64,000 nt of DNA, from assembly GCA_047967505.1 (NCBI GenBank), contig CM106540.1; one strand, 5' to 3'. Every line of letters starts with the position of its first letter. The stretch's first letter is position 1. The DNA comes from Dipteris shenzhenensis. Taxonomy: Eukaryota > Polypodiophyta > Polypodiopsida > Gleicheniales. This document shows, piece after piece, positions 9,560-20,764 of the stretch. A program made the position numbers and the translations under genes. The notes below the pieces were generated by a model. The model saw only the letters and a list, made by a program, of their open reading frames with translations. It did not search any database and was not told where the DNA came from.

Positions 9560-11565
9560 TGTATTTGGGAGCATCAGTGGCTTTCAAAGTTCTTAAACAA
9601 AAGACAACAAAGGAATTGATGAGCACACTGGATATATTGTAAAAAAAACCATTAGCTTGTGACAAGATATTTCTTATGAAGCATCTATTCAATCTGAAGA
9701 TGTCAAAAGGTGGGTCTATAGCTAATCATTTGAATCAAATACTACAAATACAAGCTAGTAGGAGTAAACTTTGAGGATGAGGTTCGAGATCTATTGATGT
9801 TGTGCTCATTGTCAGAAAGTTGTGATAGCTTGGTCATGGTTATGAGTAACTCAGTTTTTGGGTCAAACACTTTAAAGTTTGATGATGTTGTTGGTGTTCT
9901 CCTTAGCAAGGAAATGCAATGGAAAAGCACAGGTGAGCATCAGGTAATGCTTTGACTCTTGAGAATAGGGGAAGATAGGGGGAGAGAGGAAAGAGCCAAG
10001 ACATTGCAATAAGTCAAGAAGAAGCAAATACAAATCCAAAGGGATCCTAGAGTTCTAGCATTGTGGGAAGAAAGAACACCTGAAGAAAGATTGTTGGTCA
10101 TGAAAGAAAAAGGAAGGAGATGGGAAATAAGAGAATATGCAGGAAGCAAATGTAGCATGTATGTAAGATGCCATAATTATTTCATTGGGTACTATCACTG
10201 ATGCATGGGTAGTGGACTCAGGGGCTTTATTTCATGCTACACCTCATAGGAAATATTTTCAAAACTATGTTCAAGGTGATTTTGGGGTTGTTCATTTAGG
10301 TGATGAGGAAGCGTGGAAGGTTTTGGAAAGGGCAAGGTGTTGATTAAATTGTAGAATGGAAACCAATGGTTACTGAAGTAGGTAAGTCATGTTCCTAATT
10401 TCAAAAGAAACTTAATTTCAGCAGGACAATTGCATGATGAAGGTTGCACAAAAGGGTCAATGGTAATACCAACATGACCCGAGTTAGGTACGTTGTATTT
10501 ATGTACCAATAATGCTTACTCCTCTATTGCTTGAGCTTCTATAGAAGTGAATACAGCTCTGTAGCATCATAGGCTTGGATACATGAGTGAGAAGGGGATG
10601 CAAATTCTTCACTCAAGAAAGATGTTGCCAGGTTTGAAGTAGGTTGATTTGGATTTTTGTGAGAACCGTGTTTAAGAAAACAGAAGAGACTCGTTAGATT
10701 TCTCAGAGTGGAAAAGAAAAGAAGAGAGAAATGTTAGAGCTTGTGCATACAAATGTATAGGATCCTATTAAATTACACAACACAGCAAAATAGAAACTGA
10801 ACAAAGAATAGAGAGTACATAGCAAACTGAAGAGAAACAAAATTTTCCTTCAATACTGATGTAGTATAGATGATGGCTCTGTCCACCCATGTGCTCCCAC
10901 AGTGGAGCTTAGATGGTAATCTAGACAAATACTAGGCGAAGAGCTATTAGCTGGAAGATTTAATCTGATCTGAACTGATCTGATACAATGGATCGGGGAG
11001 GTCGCCTCTTTATAGCTATGAGGACGGTAGTCAGATCAACGTAGACGGTGGAGCTGACCAGTCAACCTAGTCGGTGGAACCGACTAGTCATCCATGGAAT
11101 ATTTAGGAAATATTCCCTATACCATCGCCCCAGCTAGTCCCCAGGCCCCAGCAAGAATAAGGGGCTCCCACACAATCACCCTTCTACCATCAACGGTCGC
11201 ATTGATAGACCTCATCTGACATGCAAGTCGGGATCCATTTAGTGTCCCAGGCTCACACATGGCTTCTCCTCATATGGAGGCTTTACAACTTGAGCATCTT
11301 GGACCACTGCTAGTTACCAAGAGGGTGGGGCATTGAGCATATCTAACAGGTTCTACTCGTATCATCTCTTGGTGATTCTTACTATTATGCTGCTTTTATT
11401 GATGATGCGACTAGAAAAACTTGGGTTATTGCATTCAAAGGAAATTTAATGTCTTTGAAACTTTTAAGAAATGGAAAGATTTGGTTGAGAATGAGGCTAG
11501 AAAGAAGTTGAAGACTCTTAAATTTGATAATGGTGGTGAATGTTTAGTAAAGAAATTCAAACTAT
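9560..11565 (+). mobile_element. Copia-2: decayed plus-strand Copia relic, split by a solo LTR
   Basis: A heavily mutated gag-protease-integrase segment. Gag (UBN2 type) reads FLMKHLFNLKMSKGGSIANH at about 9680. The protease reads AWVVDSGA.FHATP near 10205-10243. The GAG-pre-integrase reads HRLGYMSEKGMQILH at about 10567. The integrase start (LELVHTNV) is cut at 10765 by an inserted LTR and resumes at 11349 with AAFIDDATRKTWVIAF, then KFDNGGE, ending near 11565. RT and RNase H are absent, and no LTR of its own was found. Confidence 0.8.
10766..11348 (-). repeat. Solo LTR of the Copia-1 family
   Basis: Collinear with the 659-bp LTR at 6401-7059 but 583 bp long, mainly because a G/C-rich block is missing. 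It starts TATTAAATTACAC (TG mutated to TA) and ends CATATCTAACA. There is no internal sequence on either side; instead both flanks are Copia-2 integrase. The five flanking bases (GATCC and GGTTC) match at three positions, so a target duplication is at best degraded. It fits loss of an element by LTR-LTR recombination. Confidence 0.87.
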
Positions 11566-12366
11566 GGCCCACCAGCACATCACATCACATCCCCAAAACT
11601 ATCCCTAAAATAGTTTTGCGATTGGCTACACTCGACTATGCATTGACCTTGGAAGGGCTTGGAGCTTAGAAGGTAGTAGAGACACTTAGATTGTAGGGAT
11701 ACAATGCCCAGACCTCAAAGCTTTGAGCTGCATCCCACACTTACCATGCCCTTTGAATGGAATTGGTGACATACTCCTGGCATGAGTCTCGAACGGATTT
11801 GAGTGTATGAAGCTTTGGACTCACATACAAGGACCTGGACTTAGGACCTGGACTTACAAAGGATCTCACATCCAAGCTATTGTCTTGATGTCTTGGTTAC
11901 CTATTACCTACTATAGATTGCAACTGGTAATGGGGTATCATCTTTGAACAAAATATGGCACTACTCAACACCTCAAATGAGATAATACAAGTGCATTATC
12001 CCAACGATGGGATTTATTGATATAATGTAATGGTTAACCAATAGCAAAAGTTTACATGGTCTTTCACAAACTTTTGAGAGATTAGTTCTTGTTTCTTTCT
12101 ACAAAACTCACCTTGCTCAACTTTTAAAAGCTTACTAGGACATAAATAATATCGTAATGCTCCAAAGAAAATACCTCTCTAAAACAACATAAAAAATTAA
12201 AAATGAGGCTTAAATGGTCTTTGAAGTTCCTATCAAGCCATCATTTTTTGTTTCCTATCACGATATCTTGTCAACACTTTCCTACCTGATTCATTGATGC
12301 CAAAGGATTCAGTAGAAAAAGGCATATCAAAATGATAATAGGGAGTTTAAATATCAAAAACCATTT
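11566..12366. other. Gene-free spacer
   Basis: No coding or structural signal that I can support, apart from a short repeat (GGACCTGGACTTA, twice, at about 11839-11867). Confidence 0.5.
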
Positions 12367-12371
12367 GGGAA

Positions 12372-12520
12372 GGGCTCATGGGAGTTGGGGGAGGGATCAC
12401 GGGAGTTAGGGAAGGACTCATGGGAGTTGGGGGAGGACTCATGGGAGTTGGGGGATGTCACTCATGGGAGTTGGGGGAGGGCTCATGGGATTAGGGGAAG
12501 GCTCACAAGAGAGCTCATGG
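12372..12520. repeat. G-rich minisatellite, 21-23 bp unit
   Basis: About six units of the form CTCATGGGAGTTGGGGGAGG, drifting at the right end. The plus strand has many GGG/GGGGG runs. The open reading frame across it is a by-product of the repeat. Confidence 0.85.
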
Positions 12521-12710
12521 GTTCCTCGGATAGGTTCGTGTACATGGAGGCCATGGAGGTCATGGAGTTGGAACAAATAGGCCTAAGGTGACGTCCTATT
12601 GGCTTGGTAGTGTTCTTCACTCTTGTCATCAAATAATGAGAGTTAGGGCTTTAAAAATGTTTCATATAGGCCCATCATCTTTTTAACGCCCCTTTCGATT
12701 AGGTTTAGGG

Positions 12711-12850
12711 TTCCACCTCCCCCACTCTTCCCCCTCCCCCTCCCTCCCCCCCCCCCCAACCCCCAATGTCCCCTACTCCACCGTGCCTTCCCCCCCCCTC
12801 CCACAACCTCAGCACCCTTTTCCCAAGCCTGCCCTACGACCCCACCCCCA
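12711..12850. repeat. Polypyrimidine (C-rich) tract
   Basis: A plus-strand run of C and CT blocks, including over ten consecutive C at about 12747-12759, with little purine over about 140 bp. The complementary G-rich strand could form unusual structure. The overlapping glycine-rich ORF is an artefact of composition. Confidence 0.8.
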
Positions 12851-12949
12851 AACCTAGACTCCAAGTGTGAGTACACAAATTGTGGTCAAAACATACACTT
12901 TATTCATTTCATAGTAGTATACAATTACACCATAGCTTCGATTTCTCTT

Positions 12950-13764
12950 TGGGTCCATCTGATCCCTTGTCTAACTCTACTTGGCAACCAATGTGCTACT
13001 CCTTGCCTCCCTATGGACACTTTCTAGGCACAATGCCTTCTATTCTTTAATATAATTTGAACTACTTTTGCAATTTTTGATGCCTTTTCTTTTTTAGACT
13101 TCAAATTCCTCCCTAGTAAACATCTAAAAAGCCAATTGAACATATCGTACAATGCATATTTATGAGTGAGACCACCACCATGCCTTGAGTTCTTAAAGTA
13201 GGATGTCCATGCATTGTGTATTCCAAATTGACAAAGGTCCCCAATTCTAGACAAACCATGGTTTGTGCACGTAGAGAATATGTTGCAAACATGACCAGCA
13301 TCATTTCAGAACAAATAATACTAATAAAGTTGGTGCTAAATATTATGATGGTGACAAGATTACTATGTAATGTGGAATGCTGTGGCTTCTCTCATGCTTT
13401 CACCATTCATTGCATAAACTTTTTCACAGCCATCCTGAACCTTTCATAATACGTCTCATTGATTTGATCCTGACAAAGAAATTTTTTCAATGCATCTACC
13501 TTTATTCATACCTTTGCTCTCAAATTTGCTACTTGAGGATGTGAAACCTTATTGGTTGTGCATTTACTCAATGCTTTCCAATATTCCCAACCCAAGGTAT
13601 GTTGCGACAATGTATGTTTTTCTTTATGCTCGGATAAGAATCTCCTTGCCTTCGCTCCACCCATGGACACTTTGACAGGAAGAATCTATGTTGCCCTCGA
13701 CATTTTCCTATCCTCTTGAAGTTTAACATGTCCTCCATGAAATCCCTTGTCTGAAAGAAACTTC
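12950..13764 (-). pseudogene. Decayed continuation of a transposase-like reading frame
   Basis: Minus-strand text with frequent stops follows the 183-codon ORF at 13765-14316. Open pieces (13568-13807, 13024-13254) are coding-like, for example CPWVERRQGDSYP and MSRIGDLCQFGIHNAWTSYF, but I do not recognise them. I infer they are the C-terminal part of the same relic. The link rests only on strand and adjacency. Confidence 0.3.
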
Positions 13765-14316
13765 TCAGCTTTTGCAATGCAACATGTGGATACGAGTCAG
13801 ACTCCAAGCATAAACAAGATGCAAATATAGCAACTTATCAAGTATGCACAATTTTGCATGTAAAGTACATATGTGTGCTCTCTCTAGTGGGATGGTCAAG
13901 ATGGGATCCCACTTTGGATCCTTCTGGTCGTGATTGGGGGCTTGTGTTCGGTTACAAGACAAAATTCCATTCTCCCATTGTAATCCAGCCTTTTGCTTCT
14001 GTTGAGAACACATGCAATAAAGACATGTGAACATTGCATTTGCCCCTATATCACAACCATGCAAGAACTTGAAGGTTTTCAAATCACTAGCAAGATGCCA
14101 TTCAAAGCACAACATTCCATGGTCATCCATGGTCAATGTTTGCCCTTCCTCTTGTCTTTGGATATTTGATGGGATAACTATTCTCTCTAGAATCCACATC
14201 AATGTCTCATGGCAGTGCTTTTTTGGAGTCTCAAATGCTACAAGCCACCATATGTCTTTCTCATATTGAATTGAGAAATCTTGCTCAACTTCCTTGTCCC
14301 CTTGAACAAAGGCCAA
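13765..14316 (-). pseudogene. Transposase-like protein fragment, family unknown
   Basis: An open segment of 183 codons. Notable features are DDHGMLCFEWHLASDLKTFK, a GCDIGANAMFTCLYCMCSQQ cysteine cluster, and LERAHICTLHAKL followed by a leucine-rich stretch. The same LER.HIC.LH motif plus a hydrophobic continuation occurs at 41928-42173 on the plus strand, so this is a repeated family in this genome. An acidic residue early, a CxxC cluster and a conserved HxC.LH would fit a DNA-transposon protein. I cannot name the superfamily. No terminal inverted repeats were found. Confidence 0.4.
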
Positions 14317-14974
14317 TCATTTTCTCATAATGCAAATGCTCACTCTCTCTAACTTGTGTTATTTGAGCAGTTGAGTTTCATTCATCTTGATAGAAAAAAT
14401 GAGGTTGCCATTGCATTCTATACAATGAAAGAGAGAAATAGTTAGGATAAACACGATGTAGAAAATGAAACTAAGTAAAATGCAACACTGTGATGGATTT
14501 CCTCTTACCATATTCTCTTATGCCATAAAAATTGACCATTGCTTATTGCAGTTTCTCAACATCCAAGTAGACATTGTTGAAAGCATTCATCTCAAATGAT
14601 TGCAAACCAGATTTCTTTTAACTCTTGCCAGTCGTTGTGCCCCTTATGCAATGGTACCCTCCAAGAATTCCTCCTGCAAGTTTCTTTGTTTCTCCTCGTG
14701 CATGCCTCATAGACCAAGGTGTGGGTCGTGGCATAGTAGACTTCTTATACTTTCTTAGAAGAGCAGACTTGAAAATTTTAAAATAGATAGGAAAGCTTCA
14801 TGACTTACACTAGCAACATCCCAAGCTTCAAGCATCTCCTTTACATCTAGAATGTCCTTGAAGTCCTTCATCACCTCTTCAGCAACTTGCACATGTAGGC
14901 GTTTGTATCTCACATCCTTTAGATCTTGATGATATCTCTTTAGTATCTTCTCATCAAATTTTCCATGAAGTTCT

Positions 14975-16480
14975 TGACAAACTGTGGATTGTACTAGCCT
15001 AATCTATTACTCAATGAGCATAAAGATCATGGAGGATCAAACCAAATACGAAAAGCCATGGGGAGAGAGATAGGATGCATGAAACACTCAATCTATGAAA
15101 AAATGTGTGTTCTCAACAATACATGATAGGCCTCTTATATAGAGAGTTCCCTTTAAATAGTCAACATGTGCGAGATCCTCTGATCCACATCTCTCCTTGT
15201 GGATATCCTCAATCCACATCCTCACATCATGCAGTCCACATCCTAGGGTGGCTACTTTAATACATTCCTTAGCACATACCTTAGCGTCTAATTCATGTGC
15301 ACATGGCACCATAACTCGCAACACCTCCCCTTGGTGCCATGATCCTTTGGCTACTGCAAGGTGGTCAGATGTGAGTTACATTCCATCACCTCCCCTTAGT
15401 GCATACATTGCTACTTAAGGTGGTTAGATGTGGGTATTACAAGATCAAATCCTCCCCTGGATGCTTACATGGCTATTCTCAGGTGGTCAGGTTTGATTTA
15501 CAAACATGTGGGCTGAAGGTGGCAAGGTTGTTGCTTCTCAATGCTTGATGTCAATGGCATTGGCATCTTTACTCGATTTAGCTTAATGCATGATGCTTTG
15601 TTCTTTTATGGTCCTTAATGCTTTGTGTCGATGCCATGTTCTATGCTATGGCCATCTCATACACTTGTGCTTTTGGCATGCTTATACATTCATGCTTTGA
15701 TTTGTCATTTGTTAGCAAAGGTCTTACCAATTGATTTTTTTCAATATTGCTAGTGTGTAATTGCTAACAATGGTTCTCACTTGATAGGCACATAGTGCTT
15801 GAAAAGATGATTTTTTTTTTTTGGAGCACGTGCAAATTCGTCCTAGATTGCAAGTTACGCCTTATCAAAGTTTTTGTGAAGAAGAGGGGGGGACCTTGAT
15901 GATGTGGCAAAGGCTGTTCATATGCAGCCTGCAAGCTGTGCTTGGCAAGGGGTGACTACTGAGGTGGCTCTGTGCCATGTGACAGTCATTTAACCCAAGG
16001 CTAATAAACTTAACTATGGTCAAGTAACTGAACCTAACCCCACTAACTTAACCACCCCTAACCATGGCTTAGTGTGGGTTGAGTTGCCATGTGTTAACCT
16101 TACCTAACCTCACCTCCAAGCTTGACTAAAACTAGTTAAATATGATCGGTCACATGTCAATTAATGGTGACCTTAGCAAGAATGAAAATGAGGTCTGATC
16201 TAATCTGTAGCAGCGATGGCAGTGTGGATGCGGTCGCAATGAGCTAAATGAGGAAGAGGAAGGTATCATGTGTCTCCTTCTACTCATCCATAGCACAGAA
16301 TCGCCTTTTGACTTGATGTCTAGCGCAGCTGCATGTGATGCTCAGCTAGATGTTGGAGCACTGTGCTGTTGTGTGTTGCGGATGCTTGCTGAGGTCGAGG
16401 TCTTTTAGAAGAGGCAGAGCAGTCAGTGGAGCTGGTTTCATGGGTCACAGGCATGAAGACGCTGTTAGCCGGTCTACAGA
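14975..16480 (-). mobile_element. Truncated copy of the non-autonomous LTR element (copy A)
   Basis: A 349-bp LTR (14975-15323, TGACAAACTG...CTCGCAACA) is followed by CCTCCCC (the polypurine tract on the minus strand) and about 1.15 kb of internal sequence. That internal part is collinear with 26462 to about 27420 of the intact element but more diverged. The similarity fades near 16480, and the 5' LTR and primer site are absent. The LTR contains the same minus-strand TATA box (CTATATAAGAGG). Confidence 0.85.
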
Positions 16481-16870
16481 AGATTATGGGTTTTAAATTT
16501 AATTATTCTTCATCCATGGTTCTTTAGCTCTAGAATTTTGGGGTTCAATGTAATACCTATGATGGACTTCTTTGTTTGTCTACGTTAAGGACATTAAATT
16601 CTTATGTTTTGGGCCACCTAATCCAAAATTTTAAGTGCAAGAATAAAAATTTATGCATAAAACAAATTCCACTTGGGACTAATTGGATAAGAAATAGTTA
16701 TCATATGTGAATAGATACAAGCAACTACCTACCTACCTCAAACTAATGAAACCATGTCTATCTTATCGAAGGGTTGGGGAGAGAAAGAGTTAGGGCTAGT
16801 GGTTATTCCACAAAGCCTATCTCAAGATTGCAATTTACACCATTCTCAACAACCCCTCTTGAATTGCACT

Positions 16871-17095
16871 TTATGGAAGAGATTGTCATATTTTCTAAAC
16901 TATGCATATGCAATGGCACTTGATAAGTAGAGGGTGCTTTACAAAATCAATTGTCACATTGTCTAAAATATTTATATATGATGGCACTTGATAAATTGCA
17001 TTTGATATGTAGATGGTGCTTTACAAAATCAATTGTCATATTTTCTAAAATTTGCATGATAGCTACAAAAATAGAGATTAAAACCTAAGTGCAAA
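16871..17095. repeat. Tandem repeat, about 80-bp unit, 2.5 copies
   Basis: Copies of ATTGTCA.ATT.TCTAAA...GGCACTTGATAA...GGTGCTTTACAAAATCA begin at about 16871, 16950 and 17032. AT-rich and non-coding. Confidence 0.75.
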
Positions 17096-17129
17096 AGAGA
17101 GCAATGAAAAGATTCAATGCAAATCTATA

Positions 17130-17500
17130 CAACTTAACCATCTATTCCCCCTTCTTAAGTTGGAGTACAGTCTAAGGATGCCAAGATGTTGTAAAAAAAG
17201 AGATGAATTTGTCAAGGGAGGGTAGTTTGGTGAACATATTTTCAACTTGTTCTTGTGTCAAAACATGGGCAAGATCAATATATATATCTATTCCCCTTGC
17301 TTAAGTTGGAACTTGGTTTAAACGATGCCAAGTTGTTGTTTAAAAAAAAGAGCTTGTCAAGGGAGTGTAGTTTGGTGAACATATTTTCAACTTGTTCTTG
17401 TATCAAAACATAAACAAGATCAATATCACCTAAATAATACCAAGCTATTGTTAGAAATAGCTAAATTTGTCAACAAAGAGTGGTTTGGTAAAGATATCTA
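17130..17500 (-). pseudogene. Repeated Copia 3' tail (RNase H end and polypurine tract)
   Basis: On the minus strand the text TQEQVENMFTKLPSLDKFI is the plant Copia 'ADIFTKPL' tail, followed by AAGAAGGGGGAATA, a polypurine tract, at about 17135-17150. The same block recurs at about 17290-17430 and, more weakly, at 17435-17500. This looks like a local tandem duplication of a Copia 3' end. Confidence 0.6.
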
Positions 17501-17734
17501 ATAATGAACTTTAATATGCTCTGTTCAAGTATGGAGGACTTGGTTCTTTGTTTGATACATGGAATAGTGACAACAGGTAAGCAAAATATGCAAAAAATAA
17601 TTGATACATCAACTACTTCAGCCATCATTGAGAGACCAGAGAGTTCCTCTACACATGTAAGAATTCCTTCTTGTTATTAAAAGGAACTAGATACATCATC
17701 AAGTATCAAAATTTGGCTTTTATCTAATCTTCAA

Positions 17735-18930
17735 GCAGAGGAGAAACCCTTTGGATGGAATTAGGTTTATAGATTCAAGTTAAATAAAGTTGGCATAATG
17801 TACAATATAAAGCTAAGGCTATTGCAAAAGGAGATGCACAAGAATATGACACAAAATGTGATGAAATATTTGTTCCTAGTTTTAAAGATGATGATTATCA
17901 AGATACTCATTTCTCTAGCATCACACTTTTCTTGGCCAATAAATTAGAAGGATGTGAAACTTTCCTTCTTGGATAGCCTTTTCAATGAAGAAATCCACAT
18001 GCAATAGCTAGAAGGATAGGTTTTAAAGGTCGCAAGTAGAAAGTATACATATTGCTTAAATCCTTGTATGGACTAAAGAAAGCAATTAAAACATGGAATA
18101 CCAAGATAACAATGATTTTTTTAGTATGGGTTTTAAGCCATCCAACTCACCTCCTTCCTTTTGTATTAAGAAGGCTTTATTAAAAAACAAAAGGCTTTAT
18201 AGGACATTCTTGTTGTTGTTGTTCTACATGAATGATTTAGTCATCATAATGTCCAATGGCAAAATTATTTAACAAGTCAAAATATAGCTCACATTGAAAT
18301 TTGACAAGAAAGACATGGAGACCTCCACTATTTCCTATGCATAGAAATTTTGAGGGATTCAAATGGTATTATGTTATCACAAGGCATGTATGCACAAGTA
18401 CTAAAGCATTTTCATATGCATGATTACAAACCCTTGCCTAATACCATGAAATCAAACATCAAGCTTTTAGATTATGGTATGCTACCAAGTATAGATCCTC
18501 AATAGTAAAATATCTTATTGGAAGCTTGACATATTTAACCATTACTTGATTAGACATTTCCTCCTCAATTGGTATTCTAAGTCAATACATGAAAATTCCC
18601 AAAAAGTATGATCTAGATGTAGCTGAAAGAGTTCTCAAATTATCTCCATTATACATGGGACATATGTTAGATACATAGATTTAGAACTCTATGGTGCTAC
18701 TGATGCAAAGTGTGGATTATAGTAGGTCTAAAAATGGTTTCTCCTTTAGTATTAGCTCAACTTCCTTATCATGGTAAAGAAAGAAAATAGCCAACAATAG
18801 CATTATCATCTACTAAAGCAGAATCTAGGGGATCTTTGAATGCTACCTATGAAATAGTATCGTTCAAAAGGTTACTCTCAAAACTTGAGATTTCATCAAA
18901 TGATCCACTTTGTTCCGATTAACATGACCA
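17735..18930 (+). pseudogene. Copia-3: decayed RT and RNase H
   Basis: Plus-strand RT text is spread over frames: WLVYRFKLNKVG, KLRLLQKEMHKNM, EEIHMQ.LEG, LLKSLYGLKKAIKTWN. The RNase H tail includes TIALSSTKAES at about 18790 and RLLSKLEISSNDPLCSD at about 18870-18930. Many stops and frameshifts, more decayed than Copia-1. No LTR or PPT of its own was identified. The sequence between 18931 and 19660 shows no recognisable coding. Confidence 0.75.
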
Positions 18931-19669
18931 TATTTGGTTTTCACTATTTTTGCATTTTTTGCTTGCACTATTTAATGGTATTGACAAGGCAATACTTTGA
19001 GGTGAAATTGATGAGACTGAGTAGATACATAGACTATAGTAGGCTCATTAAAATTAGAGAAAATTTCATCAGTGATGACATATCTAGATATGATCAACCT
19101 TGTTTTAATTGGATCTTACAATTTGTATGCCTTGTATTATTTTTCATATTCTTTTATTCTTTTTCAATTGATTTCTGATTAAGTTTGTTCTTGATTTCAT
19201 CTAGAAAAAACATGTGCATAAATAAGAAAGCCAAATATTCTCAAATACTCTCAAATGACTGATTAAGGGCTTAGATCTTATGAATGGCTCTTATGGCATC
19301 ATGTTTTGCAAGATAGTTATGGGACTTCTATTCATCAAATAGACCACTAGTTCACATGCTTCTTCCCAAGATTGTCTTGAGATTTCTTCTCATCAAGCAT
19401 ACACCATGGTGACTCCATAATGAGTATGAAAAAATATGAAGAGGGGAGAGGAGAAGAGTGGAGATGAGGAGAGAGGGCACAGCTAGAGAGCACACCACAA
19501 ATGACTAACTATACATTAGATTTAGTTGAAAAAATAGAATATATACAAACCCATTTAGGGTTAGGGTTACGGGATCTAACCCTTTCCTTTATAGCATTCT
19601 ATAAGGTTAGTGCTATGCACATATGATCACGTGATGGTGCTATGCACACATGATCACATGATGTTGAGC

Positions 19670-20350
19670 GTGAACTCTCAACACCTTCCCTCAAGATCAA
19701 CATCATGAAGTAGGCCTTCCCTCAAGATGATGATTCTTGAGAATCAAAGAAGGATTGAGCATTACATTCCATCACACCCCTTTAATGGGAATGTCCTTCC
19801 TCTGCATCAAACCAAGAGCTAGTCAGTGTTTCTCGAATAGCTCTTTACTGAGTGGTTTGGTAAAGATGTCTGTAACATTCTCTTTGCTATCACAATGCTA
19901 CAGTGTGATGTCACCAAGTAACACTCTTTCTCTGATGAAGTGCTCTCTGACATCAATGTGCTTTGTCCTGGAGTGATATTCTGGATTTTTGGCTAGTGCT
20001 TGAGCCGATTGATTATCACAGTATATTGTTGTTGGCTTTCCCATTCTTCCTTTTAGCTCTTGCATTCTGCTGAGGAGTATCTGCACATGTGAATTGTCTT
20101 TGAATACCATGATTTCTGCAAAAGTTCATGAATGCTGAAGACATGTATGCACCTCCTCTATTTGATCTCATGACTTTGATCTTTCTGCCTGTCTAGTTTT
20201 CCACCATGACTTTGAATTCTTGAAATCTGGAAAACACTTGAGATTTTTCTTTCAGAAAGTAGACCCAACAATATCTGCTGTAGTTGTCGATGAAAGTCAA
20301 GTAGTAAAGTGTACTTCACCAAGTGGGAAGAAGGAAGGGCCATGGTAAAG
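19670..20350 (-). pseudogene. Copia-4: deletion derivative joining integrase to RNase H
   Basis: Reading right to left, integrase text ([11 protein letters not shown], then FQ.FKVMVE, then RKIKVMRS) reaches TPQQNARAKRKNGK at about 20040-20060 and passes directly into RNase H text KPTTIYCDNQSAQALAKNP and KHIDVREHFIRERV (open at 19898-20110), with the whole RT missing. The usual tail (DIFTKPLS near 19860) leads to a polypurine tract TTGAGGGAAGG (minus, 19684-19694) and an LTR start TGTTGAGAG ending at plus position 19683. The other LTR end was not found. Confidence 0.8.
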
Positions 20351-20394
20351 GTTGATTGAAGATCCACCGCCAAGTTCTTATATGAACAAGTCAT

Positions 20395-20764
20395 CACTAT
20401 AGAGGAGTGTGGGGTAGAAGAGATGCATCAAGGCACAAAGAGTGTGAGCACAAGTGAGGCAAAATCCATTGTTATTAAAATGAAGGAATGACCTCCATTT
20501 TATAGAAAGAGAGGATGGTGTAGGCACCTCCCCTATATCAGTGGCAATCAGTCGTGGCAATCAGCCCCTACATCAGTGGGACTTTGGCCTAAATCAAAGG
20601 AACCTCCCATGTGGGGGCCTTTGGCTTACATCATCACTTAGGTCACACACTAGACACATCATAGCACTTGATGTGCCTTTACAACACACACACACACACA
20701 TGTGACTCCCCTAGATGCACACATGCACCATAAAGCAAGCCCTTGATCACACTTACCCCAACAA
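20395..20764 (-). promoter_or_regulatory. Probable LTR fragment with TATA box
   Basis: A non-coding block ends CCCCAACA at 20764 (minus start TGTTGGGG), abutting the Gypsy integrase. On the minus strand TCTATAAAATGG (about 20500-20512) is a good TATA box. A (CA)n run occurs at about 20683-20701. The left boundary and the partner LTR were not found, so this is inference from the end motif, the TATA box and the junction. Confidence 0.35.

Noticed and set aside
12643-12876. Glycine-rich 77-codon minus-strand ORF
   Set aside because: Produced by the C-rich tract on the plus strand. No start context or domain.
15197-15418. Plus ORF of 73 codons, and the overlapping 15088-15324 minus ORF
   Set aside because: Both lie across the LTR of the non-autonomous element. 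They are LTR sequence, not genes.
19557-19580. Telomere-like TTAGGGTTAGGG near 19560
   Set aside because: Only about two imperfect units, too short to distinguish from chance, unlike the tract at 54581-54814.
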